NCBI GenBank assembly: GCA_001897515.1
Contig: MKTA01000024.1
Span: forward strand, 62,001-126,000
Direction of reading: 5' to 3'
DNA: 64,000 nucleotides
From: Bacteroidetes bacterium 41-46
GTDB taxonomy: Bacteria > Bacteroidota > Bacteroidia > Bacteroidales > UBA932
The translations under genes and the position numbers were made by a program. The notes under the pieces were generated by a model. The model saw nothing but the letters and a program-made list of their open reading frames with translations, was not told the DNA's origin and did no database searches. This document shows positions 51,379-60,691 of the stretch, one piece after another (the first letter of the stretch is position 1; the number at the start of each line of letters is the position of its first letter).

Positions 51379-52578
51379 CTATTCTACATAAATAACCAAA
51401 CCCTTCAGATACTCACCTTCTGGATGGTAAATATTTACAGGATGGTCTGCAGGCTGAGTGAGCCTGTGAAGAATTTTAACAGACCTTCCTGTTGAGGCGG
51501 CGGCGGAAAAAACTGCCTCGGAAAACGATGTCTTATCAACAACCTGAGAGCAGCTGTATGTGAAAATAACTCCTCCGGGGGCAATTTTTGATATTGCCAT
51601 TGCATTTAACCTTTGATAAGCTCTGAGGGCATTCTGCAATGAACCTCTGTGTTTTGCGAAGGCAGGAGGATCTACCACCATAAGGTCGTAGTTGCCAGCC
51701 TCTGAGTCCCTGAGGAACTCAATTGCATCAGTAGTATATGAATTGTGGACTCTCTCTTGGGCAACTATTCCGGCAGCCATGTTAATCTCAATATTCCTCT
51801 CAAGGAGACTCATTGCCTTAGCAGAACTATCAACCGAGTCCACAGAGAGAGCTCCTCCCGCCAAAGCATATATTGAAAATCCTCCGGTATAGCAAAACAG
51901 ATTCAACACCCTCTTTCCTCTTGCATACTTTGAAAGAAGGGCCCTGTTATCTCTCTGATCAAGGAAAAAGCCGGTTTTCTGACCTTTAATCCAGTCAACC
52001 GAGAAGAGAATACCATTCTCTTTTACTATCTCCTCTCCCTCTCTTTTTCCAAAAATGTACCTGTCAAAGAGATCCAAATCTGCCTTAAATGGTGCTGTAG
52101 ATGAGCTTTTGTCGTAAACGGCAGTGAGCCTCTCTCCGAAGAGAGTCTTTAGTGCCTCTGCAATCTCTTTTCCGGCAAGGAACATCCCGGCAGAATGGGC
52201 CTGCATAACTGCGCAATCTCCGTAAATATCCACAATCAAACCCGGAAGATTATCCCCCTCGCCATGAATAAGCCTGTACGCTGTGTTATGGACGCTGACC
52301 ACTCCGGCAGCCTCCCTTAGTTTCAGTGCAGCAGTAAGCCTGTCTATCCAAAAGTTTTTTCCCGGGGCCTCTCCTCCAAATGAGAGCATACGGACAGCAA
52401 TGGAGCCAACCTGATAATGGCCAAAACCGATGGTCTCACCGGCAGACGAGACAACCCTTACAATGTCTCCCTCTGCCACATCTCCATCAATCCTTACAAT
52501 TGCTCCGGAGAAGACCCACGGATGGAATCTTCTGAGAGACTCTTCCCTTCCTCTTTTAAGTATTATCTCTTTTTTCAT
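51379..52578 (-). CDS. RlmI-like 23S rRNA (cytosine-C5)-methyltransferase
   Basis: A 399-residue SAM methylase. The N-terminal PUA domain (ILKRGREESLRRFHPWVFSG) is followed by an RlmI-type middle domain and a Rossmann domain with VLNLFCYTGGFSIYALAGGA and VDPPAFAKHRGSL. RlmI makes m5C1962 in 23S rRNA of E. coli; the same target is inferred. The ATG at 52578 is used, since the frame extends 25 residues upstream into the exonuclease gene. It overlaps the exonuclease stop by 23 bp. Confidence 0.92.
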   Translation of the reverse strand: MKKEIILKRGREESLRRFHPWVFSGAIVRIDGDVAEGDIVRVVSSAGETIGFGHYQVGSIAVRMLSFGGEAPGKNFWIDRLTAALKLREAAGVVSVHNTAYRLIHGEGDNLPGLIVDIYGDCAVMQAHSAGMFLAGKEIAEALKTLFGERLTAVYDKSSSTAPFKADLDLFDRYIFGKREGEEIVKENGILFSVDWIKGQKTGFFLDQRDNRALLSKYARGKRVLNLFCYTGGFSIYALAGGALSVDSVDSSAKAMSLLERNIEINMAAGIVAQERVHNSYTTDAIEFLRDSEAGNYDLMVVDPPAFAKHRGSLQNALRAYQRLNAMAISKIAPGGVIFTYSCSQVVDKTSFSEAVFSAAASTGRSVKILHRLTQPADHPVNIYHPEGEYLKGLVIYVE

Positions 52579-53176
52579 TATTTTGTAAAAGTTTCGGTGT
52601 GCTGAGCAGTTTAAGATACATCTGCCTGCAAATCCACGCATCAACTGCAGCATAGTTAATTTGAGCCTCAGTTAGCACCTCTGCCTCCCAGTTTGAGAGT
52701 TGCTGAGATTTGGAGACTTTCACCCCAAGCACTATTGCGGCCATCTTTCTTACGCTCTTCTCCTTTATTCCCCAGCTCTCGCCAATAGACTGCAAATCTA
52801 CAAAACCTCTTGGAACAAATTTTGTGTACCTCTGCAAACCTCTGATATCGTCCGTAACAGCAGCACCAACTTTTATTATTTTTTTTGTAGAGAGCAGTTT
52901 ACACAATGAATCGGGCATCCCTGTCTCGGTCAGTCTGAAGATAAATGCTCTTTCACCACCCGATAACTGAAGCAGAGCGACATTATTCCTTTTAACATTT
53001 GCCTGAAAAACAGGTTTTGTCTCAGTATCAAAGCCGATTATCTTTTGCGAAGTGAGGTAATCTAAAGCACTTTCGTAAATCTCATCAATTTTGTCCAATA
53101 TTGTCACCTCGCCGGTAAACTCTGCACTTTTCAGCTTATCAAGCTCTTCAGGTGAAATGGTAGATTTAAAGATCAT
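52556..53176 (-). CDS. DEDDy-type 3'-5' exonuclease domain protein
   Basis: A 206-residue single-domain exonuclease of the RNase D/DnaQ-like fold. Motif I is IGFDTETKP (DxE), motif II is in GAAVTDDIRGL, and motif III is INYAAVDAW (YxxxD). It lacks the HRDC domain of full-length RNase D, so it may act on small RNAs or damaged DNA ends; the substrate is unknown. Its start overlaps the racemase-like stop as ATGA and its 3' end overlaps the rRNA methylase start. Confidence 0.88.
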   Translation of the reverse strand: MIFKSTISPEELDKLKSAEFTGEVTILDKIDEIYESALDYLTSQKIIGFDTETKPVFQANVKRNNVALLQLSGGERAFIFRLTETGMPDSLCKLLSTKKIIKVGAAVTDDIRGLQRYTKFVPRGFVDLQSIGESWGIKEKSVRKMAAIVLGVKVSKSQQLSNWEAEVLTEAQINYAAVDAWICRQMYLKLLSTPKLLQNNEKRDNT

Positions 53177-54525
53177 TTTGTATTTACAAATTTCATTAAG
53201 ACGTATGTTGCCGGCAATCTATTCTTGATTCTCTCAAGACTCTCCTCTGGAATAAACTCTCTGGACAACTCCCTATACACATAAGTATCTTTAAGCCCTA
53301 CCAGTCCCCTTCCATATTTGAAATCAAATGTAAAGCCACCTCTAGGATCAAGACTTTCGGCAGAAAGAGATGGATTGGGAATACTTATGAAGGTTCTGAG
53401 TGATGCTGCTCTTTTGCTTTTATTTAGCAGTGAAGCCTCTCTAAGAGCGATGTATGTCTCAATTGCAACATATCGGGATGGATCAATAAAGTTAACGTTC
53501 TGCGAGAGCAAATCTCTGTATGGGTAGGAATCTCCTCTTTTAAGGTCTCTCAGCTCATTAACCATATTTTTCATAGTGTCAACAAGATAGGGATAATGAG
53601 TGCAGCCAAGTATGATATTTTCAATTTTTGCACCGCTATCCATGTTCCTGAATTTTTCAAGCAAAGAGACAAGATGGTATCTGGCATAGTTACCCGGCGA
53701 GTTCAGCTGAATATTGAGAATTTTACCCTCTTCAATACTGGTTAAAAGGGCATTACCGGCAGTGTCAAATTTATATGCATCCATAAGTGAGATGTTGATA
53801 TACCCATCACCCTCTCCCAATGTTGGCCCCCTGTAATTATCCCTGGGGGCAACAGCCGTCAGATCTGTATAGTCAGGCTCCAGATCTACAGACTCTGCAA
53901 AGCCGGATCCCGCCTGGCTGACTACAATCGGTTTATAATCTCCCCTCTTTGCAAACATATCATTAATGGTTCTCTCATATCCGCCTGATGCTATAGTTCC
54001 TTCAGTGGCAAGAACACCAACCGCAGAGGGTGAGTCTGTGTTTACGGAGGAGAGCAGCTCCTCAACAGCCGCATTTATAACCCCAATAACTCTTGTCCCT
54101 TCATGTTCAGTCTTAAGGTAATCCTCAACCTCTGACAGAGCATTTGCAGTAGCTGTATTGCAGGCAATAACAAGAATTTTTGAGTTTATCTGCCTTTCAG
54201 TAAGGAATCTGGCATCGTTAACAACAAGCTGCTTTAGTACATCCCCTTTACCCATTGAATTATATATTCCATAAGGCATATTAACCTGATCCGCTAAAAA
54301 GACAAACTCTTCGTTTGCAAAATCAGGCAAACCGTCAGCTCCTCTCTCCCCATTAGTATTATTAAACTCATCAAGAGTAAGGAAAGCCTCCAAAACTGTC
54401 AACCCTCCGGTTCCGGAGTCAAACATCCCAACCGGCTGCCTGCTCTTATCTGTGCATGAAACAAGGATAACTGAGGATAGCAGCAAAAAGAGTGTGCCTC
54501 TACTTAACATACCTGAACGTTCCAT
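53173..54525 (-). CDS. Glutamate/aspartate racemase-like lipoprotein
   Basis: A 450-residue protein combining an exported lipoprotein signal (lipobox LVSC, Cys24) with a MurI-type racemase fold. The catalytic motifs are intact: DSG at 36-38 (GMFDSGTGGLTVLE), the first acid-base Cys122 in IACNTATANAL, and the second Cys308 in GCTHYPYL with His310. The body is about 180 residues longer than MurI (about 265-270), with an insert at roughly 200-275 and a 100-residue tail. Cytoplasmic MurI supplies D-Glu for wall synthesis, so this exported version is unlikely to do that job. Its start overlaps purM by 26 bp (ATG at 54510 also possible). Confidence 0.85.
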   Translation of the reverse strand: MERSGMLSRGTLFLLLSSVILVSCTDKSRQPVGMFDSGTGGLTVLEAFLTLDEFNNTNGERGADGLPDFANEEFVFLADQVNMPYGIYNSMGKGDVLKQLVVNDARFLTERQINSKILVIACNTATANALSEVEDYLKTEHEGTRVIGVINAAVEELLSSVNTDSPSAVGVLATEGTIASGGYERTINDMFAKRGDYKPIVVSQAGSGFAESVDLEPDYTDLTAVAPRDNYRGPTLGEGDGYINISLMDAYKFDTAGNALLTSIEEGKILNIQLNSPGNYARYHLVSLLEKFRNMDSGAKIENIILGCTHYPYLVDTMKNMVNELRDLKRGDSYPYRDLLSQNVNFIDPSRYVAIETYIALREASLLNKSKRAASLRTFISIPNPSLSAESLDPRGGFTFDFKYGRGLVGLKDTYVYRELSREFIPEESLERIKNRLPATYVLMKFVNTK

Positions 54526-55687
54526 ATTGTGAAATTATTGTCGTCTCTGTCTCCTCTGACCTCTCAACTCTTCCTATTATTTTTGCATCAATCCCAAACT
54601 CCTTTGAAACTGAGATGATCTCTTTTGCACTCCCCTCATCTGTATAAATCTCCATTCTATGCCCCATATTAAAGACCTTGTACATCTCCCTCCAATCTGT
54701 GGCTGACTCTCTCTGAATAGCCCTGAAGAGAGGAGGAACGGGAAAGAGATTATCTTTTATAACAGAGAGTCCGTTTATAAAGTGAAGTATCTTGGTCTGC
54801 CCACCTCCGGAACAGTGAACCATACCATTGATTCTGCCCCTGCAACTCTCCAATACTTTTTTAATTACGGGTGCGTAGGTTCTTGTTGGTGAGAGCAGCA
54901 ATTTCCCATATGTCAGTCCACTCTCAGGCTCAATCTCATCAAGTTTTAAAGAACCTGTATAGACGTACTCTTTTGGTATCTCTGAGTCGTAACTCTCGGG
55001 ATATCTGTCAGCCAAATAGGATGAGAAGAGATCGTGTCTGGCTGATGTGAGCCCATTACTACCGGTGCCTCCATTATACTCCTTCTCATAAACAGCTTTT
55101 CCATAAGAGGCCAGTCCAACAATTACATTCCCCGGAGATATGTTGGAATTGTCAATTACATCTGCTCTGCGTATCCTTGCGCACACCGTAGAGTCAACAA
55201 TGATTGTTCTCACCAGATCTCCTACATCCGCAGTCTCACCTCCGGTTAGCCTGATATTGATTCCGTAATCTGCCATCAATGATGCAAACTCCTCCGTTCC
55301 GGCAATAATCTCAGCTATAACCTCTCCAGGAATTCTGTTTTTATTTCTCCCTATTGTAGAAGAGAGAACCATCTCATCAATAGCCCCAACACAAATCAGA
55401 TCATCTGTGTTCATTACGACTGCATCCTGGGCAATACCTCTCCAGACGCTAACATCTCCGGACTCCCTCCAATATGCATATGCAAGGGAGCTCTTTGTGC
55501 CGGCTCCATCTGCATGCATTACCAAAGCGTACTCATCATCTCCTGAAAGGTAATCCGGAACAATTTTACAGAAGGCACCCGGATACAGACCTTTGTCAAT
55601 TTTCGCTATTGCCTTGTGAACATCAGATTTAGAGGAGGAAACCCCTCTCATTGCATATTTATGTGCTTCTGTCTCTTCTTTACGCAT
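54500..55687 (-). CDS. purM: PurM-type phosphoribosylformylglycinamidine cyclo-ligase (AIR synthase)
   Basis: A 395-residue ATP-dependent enzyme that closes the AIR ring in purine synthesis. AIR-synthase signatures are visible: MRGVSSSKSDVH (start), LVMHADGAGTKSSLAY, AQDAVVMNTDDLICVGA, and RLTGGETADVGD. The sequence is longer than E. coli PurM (345) and clearly the Bacteroidota form. The stop overlaps the racemase-like start; it is 20 bp from glnN, so it is presumably co-transcribed with it. Confidence 0.9.
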   Translation of the reverse strand: MRKEETEAHKYAMRGVSSSKSDVHKAIAKIDKGLYPGAFCKIVPDYLSGDDEYALVMHADGAGTKSSLAYAYWRESGDVSVWRGIAQDAVVMNTDDLICVGAIDEMVLSSTIGRNKNRIPGEVIAEIIAGTEEFASLMADYGINIRLTGGETADVGDLVRTIIVDSTVCARIRRADVIDNSNISPGNVIVGLASYGKAVYEKEYNGGTGSNGLTSARHDLFSSYLADRYPESYDSEIPKEYVYTGSLKLDEIEPESGLTYGKLLLSPTRTYAPVIKKVLESCRGRINGMVHCSGGGQTKILHFINGLSVIKDNLFPVPPLFRAIQRESATDWREMYKVFNMGHRMEIYTDEGSAKEIISVSKEFGIDAKIIGRVERSEETETTIISQYGTFRYVK

Positions 55688-55707
55688 ATCTCAAAAATAG
55701 AACTATT

Positions 55708-57894
55708 TTATCTTAAAAAAAGTAACTCCCTGTATTTTGGCAGTGGCCACAGCTCGTCATCCACAACCATTTCAAGCTTGTCTGCTATATATCTTATCTT
55801 CCCCATATATGGCAATACTGTATCAGAGTAAACCCTTGCTCTGTCTGATGGGCTCTCAATCTTGTTGGCCTCCTTTCGTGCCTCAACCAGATAGTGAAAA
55901 TCCTCTCTAAGTTGCTGGATATAACCTGATATCTTTCTTATTGCAGTAAGCTGTCTTTCTGACATTACTTTATATTCATCCGGACCAAACAGATCCTTTA
56001 TTCCACGCACATTATCAATAAGAGTGTTCTGGAACTTAATTGCAGTAGGAATAATGTGATTTATTGTAAGGTCACCTATTACCCTTGCCTCAATCTGAAG
56101 TTTTTTAACGTAAATCTCATTCATCACCTCATACCTGGCCTCAACCTCTTTCTCTGTAAGAACCTCCATCTCCCTCATAAGAGAGATGCTGCTATCCTCC
56201 ATGAAGGCCAGAAAAGCCTGAGGGACATCTGATATACCTCTTAGACCTCTTCTTTCAGCCTCCTCAAGCCACTCCCTGCTATATCCATTCCCCTCAAACC
56301 TGATAGCTGCTGATTCACTGATAAACTCCCTGATAGTCTCCAAAATTGCCTCATCTCTTGAAGCACCATTTGCAATTCTTGTTTCAGCCCTACTTCTGAA
56401 AGCTACAAGCTGTTGAGCAACAGCTGTATTGAGTATATACATTGACGAAGCGACATTAACCGATGAGCCCACAGCTCTGAATTCAAATCGGTTACCAGTA
56501 AATGCAAAAGGAGAGGTTCTGTTTCTATCTGTGTTATCCGGGAGAATCTCAGGTATCTTTCCAACAATATTCAAGCTTTTACTCATCTCATCGGCTGAAA
56601 TATTTTCACTAACCATCCTCTCTATTGAGTTAAGAACAGCTGTAAGGGTTCTCCCGACAAATACAGACATCACGGCAGGAGGAGCCTCGTTGCCACCCAG
56701 TCTGTGAGAGTTGTTCAGACTTGCAACACTTGCCATCAAAAGGTGGTGGTGTTCATGAACTGCTTTTATTACCGAAACAAAGAAGCTGAGAAACTGCATA
56801 TTTTTGCCAGGAGTTTTTCCGGGAGAGAGCAGATTTACCCCTTTGTCAGTAATAAGCGACCAGTTACAGTGCTTTCCGGATCCGTTTATGCCTGCGAATG
56901 GTTTCTCATGAAACAGTACCTTTAGCTTATGCCTTTTAGCAATCTTTCTCATCAGAATCATCATCATAAGATTCTGATCAACAGACAGATTCGCTTCTGA
57001 ATAATATGGTGCAAATTCAAACTGGTTTGGGGCAACTTCGTTATGTCTTGTTTTAAGGACAACACCAAGTTTGTATGCCTCTGTCTCAAAATCCTTCATA
57101 AAGGCCATAACCCTTGATGGTATGGCTCCAAAATAGTGGTCCTCCAACTGCTGATCCTTTGCTGCAGTATGTCCAATCAATGTTCTCCCGCAAAGCATCA
57201 GATCCGGCCTTGCCCTGAAAAGTGCCTCATCAACTAAAAAATACTCCTGCTCAATACCAAGAACCGCATTGACTCTGGAGGATCCCTGCCCAAAAAGTTC
57301 AAGGAGCTCCGAAGCTGCTCTGTCCAGAGTCTGAAGCGACTTTAAGTGAGGGGTCTTCTGATCAAGCGACTCTCCTGTATAAGAGACAAATACAGAAGGA
57401 ATACATAGAGTCTGGTCAATTATAAAGGCTGGAGAAGTAGGATCCCAGGCAGTATAGCCCCTTGCCTCAAATGTATTTCTCAAACCTCCGTTAGGGAAGC
57501 TTGAAGCATCCGGCTCCTGTTGTACAAGAGCCTCTCCTCTGAAGTTCTCAAATACACCTCCGTTTTTTGAAGGGTCCACAAATGCCTCATGCTTCTCAGC
57601 TGTTGCATCTGTAAGAGGATGAAACCAGTGAGTATAGTGTGTAGCGCCATTCTCAACAGCCCAGGCCTTCATACCTGAGGCTATCTGATTTGCCACCTCT
57701 CTACCAATCTTTCTCCCTTCTGAGATCGCATCCTGCACTGCATCAAATGCCTCGGCAGAGAGATACCGTCTCATCTTCTCCATATCAAAGAGATTTTTGG
57801 CAAAATATTGTGAAACCGGCTCGGATTCCACATAGAAACGTTCGGGCTTGTGCAATGAGAACTCATCAAGCGCCCTTTTTCTGAAGCTGCTCAT
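55708..57894 (-). CDS. glnN: Glutamine synthetase type III
   Basis: A 728-residue GSIII, the form found in Bacteroidota and cyanobacteria, making glutamine from glutamate, ammonia and ATP. Signatures are MKAWAVENGATHYTHWFHPL, the ATP/Glu segment RHNEVAPNQFEFAPYYSEANL and the metal/catalytic INGSGKHCNWSL, followed by NNSHRLGGNEAPPA. Length is normal. It heads an eight-gene minus-strand run including purM and the racemase-like lipoprotein, so glutamine supply and purine synthesis are linked. Confidence 0.97.
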   Translation of the reverse strand: MSSFRKRALDEFSLHKPERFYVESEPVSQYFAKNLFDMEKMRRYLSAEAFDAVQDAISEGRKIGREVANQIASGMKAWAVENGATHYTHWFHPLTDATAEKHEAFVDPSKNGGVFENFRGEALVQQEPDASSFPNGGLRNTFEARGYTAWDPTSPAFIIDQTLCIPSVFVSYTGESLDQKTPHLKSLQTLDRAASELLELFGQGSSRVNAVLGIEQEYFLVDEALFRARPDLMLCGRTLIGHTAAKDQQLEDHYFGAIPSRVMAFMKDFETEAYKLGVVLKTRHNEVAPNQFEFAPYYSEANLSVDQNLMMMILMRKIAKRHKLKVLFHEKPFAGINGSGKHCNWSLITDKGVNLLSPGKTPGKNMQFLSFFVSVIKAVHEHHHLLMASVASLNNSHRLGGNEAPPAVMSVFVGRTLTAVLNSIERMVSENISADEMSKSLNIVGKIPEILPDNTDRNRTSPFAFTGNRFEFRAVGSSVNVASSMYILNTAVAQQLVAFRSRAETRIANGASRDEAILETIREFISESAAIRFEGNGYSREWLEEAERRGLRGISDVPQAFLAFMEDSSISLMREMEVLTEKEVEARYEVMNEIYVKKLQIEARVIGDLTINHIIPTAIKFQNTLIDNVRGIKDLFGPDEYKVMSERQLTAIRKISGYIQQLREDFHYLVEARKEANKIESPSDRARVYSDTVLPYMGKIRYIADKLEMVVDDELWPLPKYRELLFLR

Positions 57895-57927
57895 ATTTTA
57901 TTTACAGGGTTGGGGGTTATTTGCGGG

Positions 57928-57935
57928 CAAATGTA
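57928..57935 (-). promoter_or_regulatory. -7 box of the glnN run
   Basis: TACATTTG on the minus strand (57935-57928) fits TAnnTTTG, 33 bp before the glnN start. The -33 region is not convincing. Confidence 0.45.
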
Positions 57936-57967
57936 ACGAAAATTTAAAAACCCTCCCCCATTTTTTA

Positions 57968-57975
57968 TACTTTTG
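57968..57975 (+). promoter_or_regulatory. -7 box of the PBP4-type gene
   Basis: TACTTTTG fits TAnnTTTG, 24 bp before the gene. A TTTA at 57943-57946 with a 21-bp spacer is a weak -33 candidate. Confidence 0.5.
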
Positions 57976-57999
57976 CCTTACACATTAAACTAATTCAAA

Positions 58000-59463
58000 A
58001 TGAAACCCGCTAAAGCTTTTGCAACACTTCTGGCTTTGATCTTCACAACTGCCGGACTACACGCCCAGAAAAACATCAGGGGCTACATTGAAAACCTTAA
58101 AAATGACACACTTTTCTCAAATGCAGTCGTAGGAATTATGGTTATGGACGAGAGAGGCAAAGAGGTAGCATCATGGAATCCGGATATGCCTCTTCTTACT
58201 GCTTCAACTATCAAGACAATATCTACTGGATTGGCACTTAAGGTACTGGGACCTGACTACAGATACAAAACAAGGATCGGGTACACCGGAAATGTTGAAA
58301 ACGGTGTTCTTAGAGGCAACCTCTACATTGTTGGAGGCGGTGACCCTACTCTAGGTTCAAGGGACACTGTTGCATATCCTATTGACTCAATTTTTGGAGT
58401 ATGGGAAAAGTATGTAAGACTTGCCGGAATTACAAGGATTGAGGGGAGTATTGTTGGAGACGACCGGTATTTCAAAAACGAAATTGTGCCTGGCGGATGG
58501 GCTGTCAGCAACCTTGGACCCTATTACGGAAGCGGTACTTCAGGCCTCTCGTTTATGGAGAACCTGCAAGAGTTCACTTTTATACCGGGTGAAGCGGAGG
58601 GCGACCCTGTCACACTTGCTTCTGTTTGGCCAAATGTTCCAGGTATGAAGATAGAGAACAAGATTAAAACTGGTGCTCACGGAAGCAGACAGCAGACAAA
58701 TTTAAGGCTGACAGATCTGGAGAGAGTTGCAAGGTACACTGGATATATTCCAGCAGGATCCAAACCATCAATTTTAACAGGATCCTGTAAATTCCCGGCT
58801 GTAGCATGTGCAGAGGAGTTCAGAAGACATCTTGAGAAAGTAGGGATAAGAAGCAATCCTCTTGCATACGATGTACAAAGCATACCAAATGCTCCTGAAC
58901 AAGATAGCATCATAATTATTGGCGAGACACACTCTCCTAGATTGGTCTCAATTGCAAATGTAACCAATAGAATAAGCAATAATTTTTATGCTGAGACTCT
59001 TTTCAAAACAATTGGAAAAGAGCTTACAGGGAGTGGCTCTTATGATTCATCAGCTGTAGCAGTCAGACGGCTTTTAAACTCAATGGGGCTTCCTTACAGA
59101 GGGTTTATGCAGGATGACGGTAGCGGTCTCTCAAGACAAAACTATGTATCTGCAAGATTTTTCTGCAATTATTTCTCCAAATTGAAAGAAAAAAACGATA
59201 ACTTTGAAGTGTTTTTTAACAGTTTACCACAACCAGGAGGTCCTGGAACCTTGGAAAATGTTATAAAAGAGGCGACACCGGAGCAGAAAGCCAGACTCCA
59301 TGCTAAGAGCGGCTCACTCTCCAATGTCAGGTGTTATGCAGGTTATGCCGAAAGAAGGGGTGGCGGAATGTACTACTTCGCAATACTCACAAACAACTTC
59401 CAGGCAAAGACTGCACAAATGCAGCCAAAGATAGAGGGCTTTATGAAAGAGTTATTAAAATAA
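58000..59463 (+). CDS. dacB: D-alanyl-D-alanine carboxypeptidase/endopeptidase, PBP4 type (S13)
   Basis: A 487-residue periplasmic penicillin-binding protein. The signal peptide (1-22, LHAQ) precedes the S13 catalytic motifs: S69-T-I-K72 (SxxK), SRQNYVS (SxN), and HAKSGSLSN (KTG-type box with Ser). A domain insert between the first and second motifs is typical of class C PBPs. It removes the terminal D-Ala or cuts cross-links in peptidoglycan. The aminotransferase gene follows at 19 bp, probably by chance of operon packing. Confidence 0.93.
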   Translation: MKPAKAFATLLALIFTTAGLHAQKNIRGYIENLKNDTLFSNAVVGIMVMDERGKEVASWNPDMPLLTASTIKTISTGLALKVLGPDYRYKTRIGYTGNVENGVLRGNLYIVGGGDPTLGSRDTVAYPIDSIFGVWEKYVRLAGITRIEGSIVGDDRYFKNEIVPGGWAVSNLGPYYGSGTSGLSFMENLQEFTFIPGEAEGDPVTLASVWPNVPGMKIENKIKTGAHGSRQQTNLRLTDLERVARYTGYIPAGSKPSILTGSCKFPAVACAEEFRRHLEKVGIRSNPLAYDVQSIPNAPEQDSIIIIGETHSPRLVSIANVTNRISNNFYAETLFKTIGKELTGSGSYDSSAVAVRRLLNSMGLPYRGFMQDDGSGLSRQNYVSARFFCNYFSKLKEKNDNFEVFFNSLPQPGGPGTLENVIKEATPEQKARLHAKSGSLSNVRCYAGYAERRGGGMYYFAILTNNFQAKTAQMQPKIEGFMKELLK

Positions 59464-59482
59464 ACCATTTAATAAGATAGAA

Positions 59483-60682
59483 ATGCTGACAATATCAAAC
59501 AAAGCAAAGGCAATGCCTGCTTCACCAATCAGGAAACTGGTTCCCTATGCTGAGGCGGCTAAGAAGAGGGGAGTAAAGGTTTACCACCTGAACATTGGAC
59601 AGCCTGACATCGCCTCCCCGAAAGAGGCTCTGGATGCTGTAAAAAACAATACCCTAAAGCTGATTGAGTATCCTCACTCAGCTGGTATTGGAACATACAG
59701 GGATGGCTTGGCAAAATACTACCAGTCAATTAACATCAATGTAACTGCAGACGAAATCAATATTACTACAGGAGGCAGCGAAGCTCTGCAGATAGCCCTT
59801 GCGGTTACCTGCAATCCTGACGACGAGGTAATAGTAATGGAGCCTTTCTACACAAATTACAATGCTCTGTCACTACAAAATGACGTTAAGCTCGTTCCTG
59901 TATCCACATCAATAGAGAATGGATTTGCACTCCCGGAGATCAGCGAGTTTGAAAAATACATTACCCCTAAGACCAAGGGTATAATCCTTTGCAACCCCGG
60001 CAATCCGACAGGTACCCTGTATGCAAAGGAGACAATAGTAAAACTTGGTGAGATTGTTAAAAAACATAATTTGTTCCTATACTCAGACGAAGTTTACAGA
60101 GAGTTCTGCTATACAGACGAACCTCACTTCTCCGCAATGCATCTTGAGGGTCTTGAGCAGAATGTAATTCTTCTGGATTCTGTATCAAAAAGGTATAGTC
60201 TGTGTGGAGTCAGAATTGGATGCATAGTCTCCAAAAACAAGGAGGTGATGAGTGGTGTTCTAAGATTTGCTCAGGCAAGACTCTGCTCTCCAGCTTACGG
60301 ACAGATTGCAGCTGAAGGGGCACTTGCTACTCCGCCTGAGTACTTCAAAGCAGTAAGAGAGGAGTATATGAACAGGAGAGATGTTATGATAGAGGCCCTT
60401 AATAAAATGGAGGGAGTCTTCTGCCCTAAACCAATGGGAGCATTTTACGCTGTGGCCAAGTTACCAGTTGACGACAGCGATAAATTTGCACAATGGCTTC
60501 TTGAAGAGTTTGACTATAACAAACAGACAGTAATGGTTGCTCCGGCTGCAGGATTCTATGCTACTCCCGGAAGAGGAACCAATGAGGTAAGAATAGCTTA
60601 CGTACTCAAGATAGAGGATCTGAAGGCCGCCATGGAGTGTCTGGAGGTTGCTCTGAAACAATATCCGGGAAGGAAGCTATAG
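59483..60682 (+). CDS. PLP-dependent class I/II aminotransferase
   Basis: A 399-residue fold-type I aminotransferase. It shows YHLNIGQPDIASPKEA at the start, NPGNPTGTLY (substrate/PLP contacts), YSDEVYREF, the PLP Lys in SVSKRYSLCGVRIG and RIAYVLKI with the carboxylate-binding Arg. It is most like aspartate or aromatic aminotransferases of Bacteroidota, but the exact substrate cannot be fixed. Its stop converges on the DUF6427-like gene with 9 bp between. Confidence 0.88.
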   Translation: MLTISNKAKAMPASPIRKLVPYAEAAKKRGVKVYHLNIGQPDIASPKEALDAVKNNTLKLIEYPHSAGIGTYRDGLAKYYQSININVTADEINITTGGSEALQIALAVTCNPDDEVIVMEPFYTNYNALSLQNDVKLVPVSTSIENGFALPEISEFEKYITPKTKGIILCNPGNPTGTLYAKETIVKLGEIVKKHNLFLYSDEVYREFCYTDEPHFSAMHLEGLEQNVILLDSVSKRYSLCGVRIGCIVSKNKEVMSGVLRFAQARLCSPAYGQIAAEGALATPPEYFKAVREEYMNRRDVMIEALNKMEGVFCPKPMGAFYAVAKLPVDDSDKFAQWLLEEFDYNKQTVMVAPAAGFYATPGRGTNEVRIAYVLKIEDLKAAMECLEVALKQYPGRKL

Positions 60683-60691
60683 CGCAAGGTA

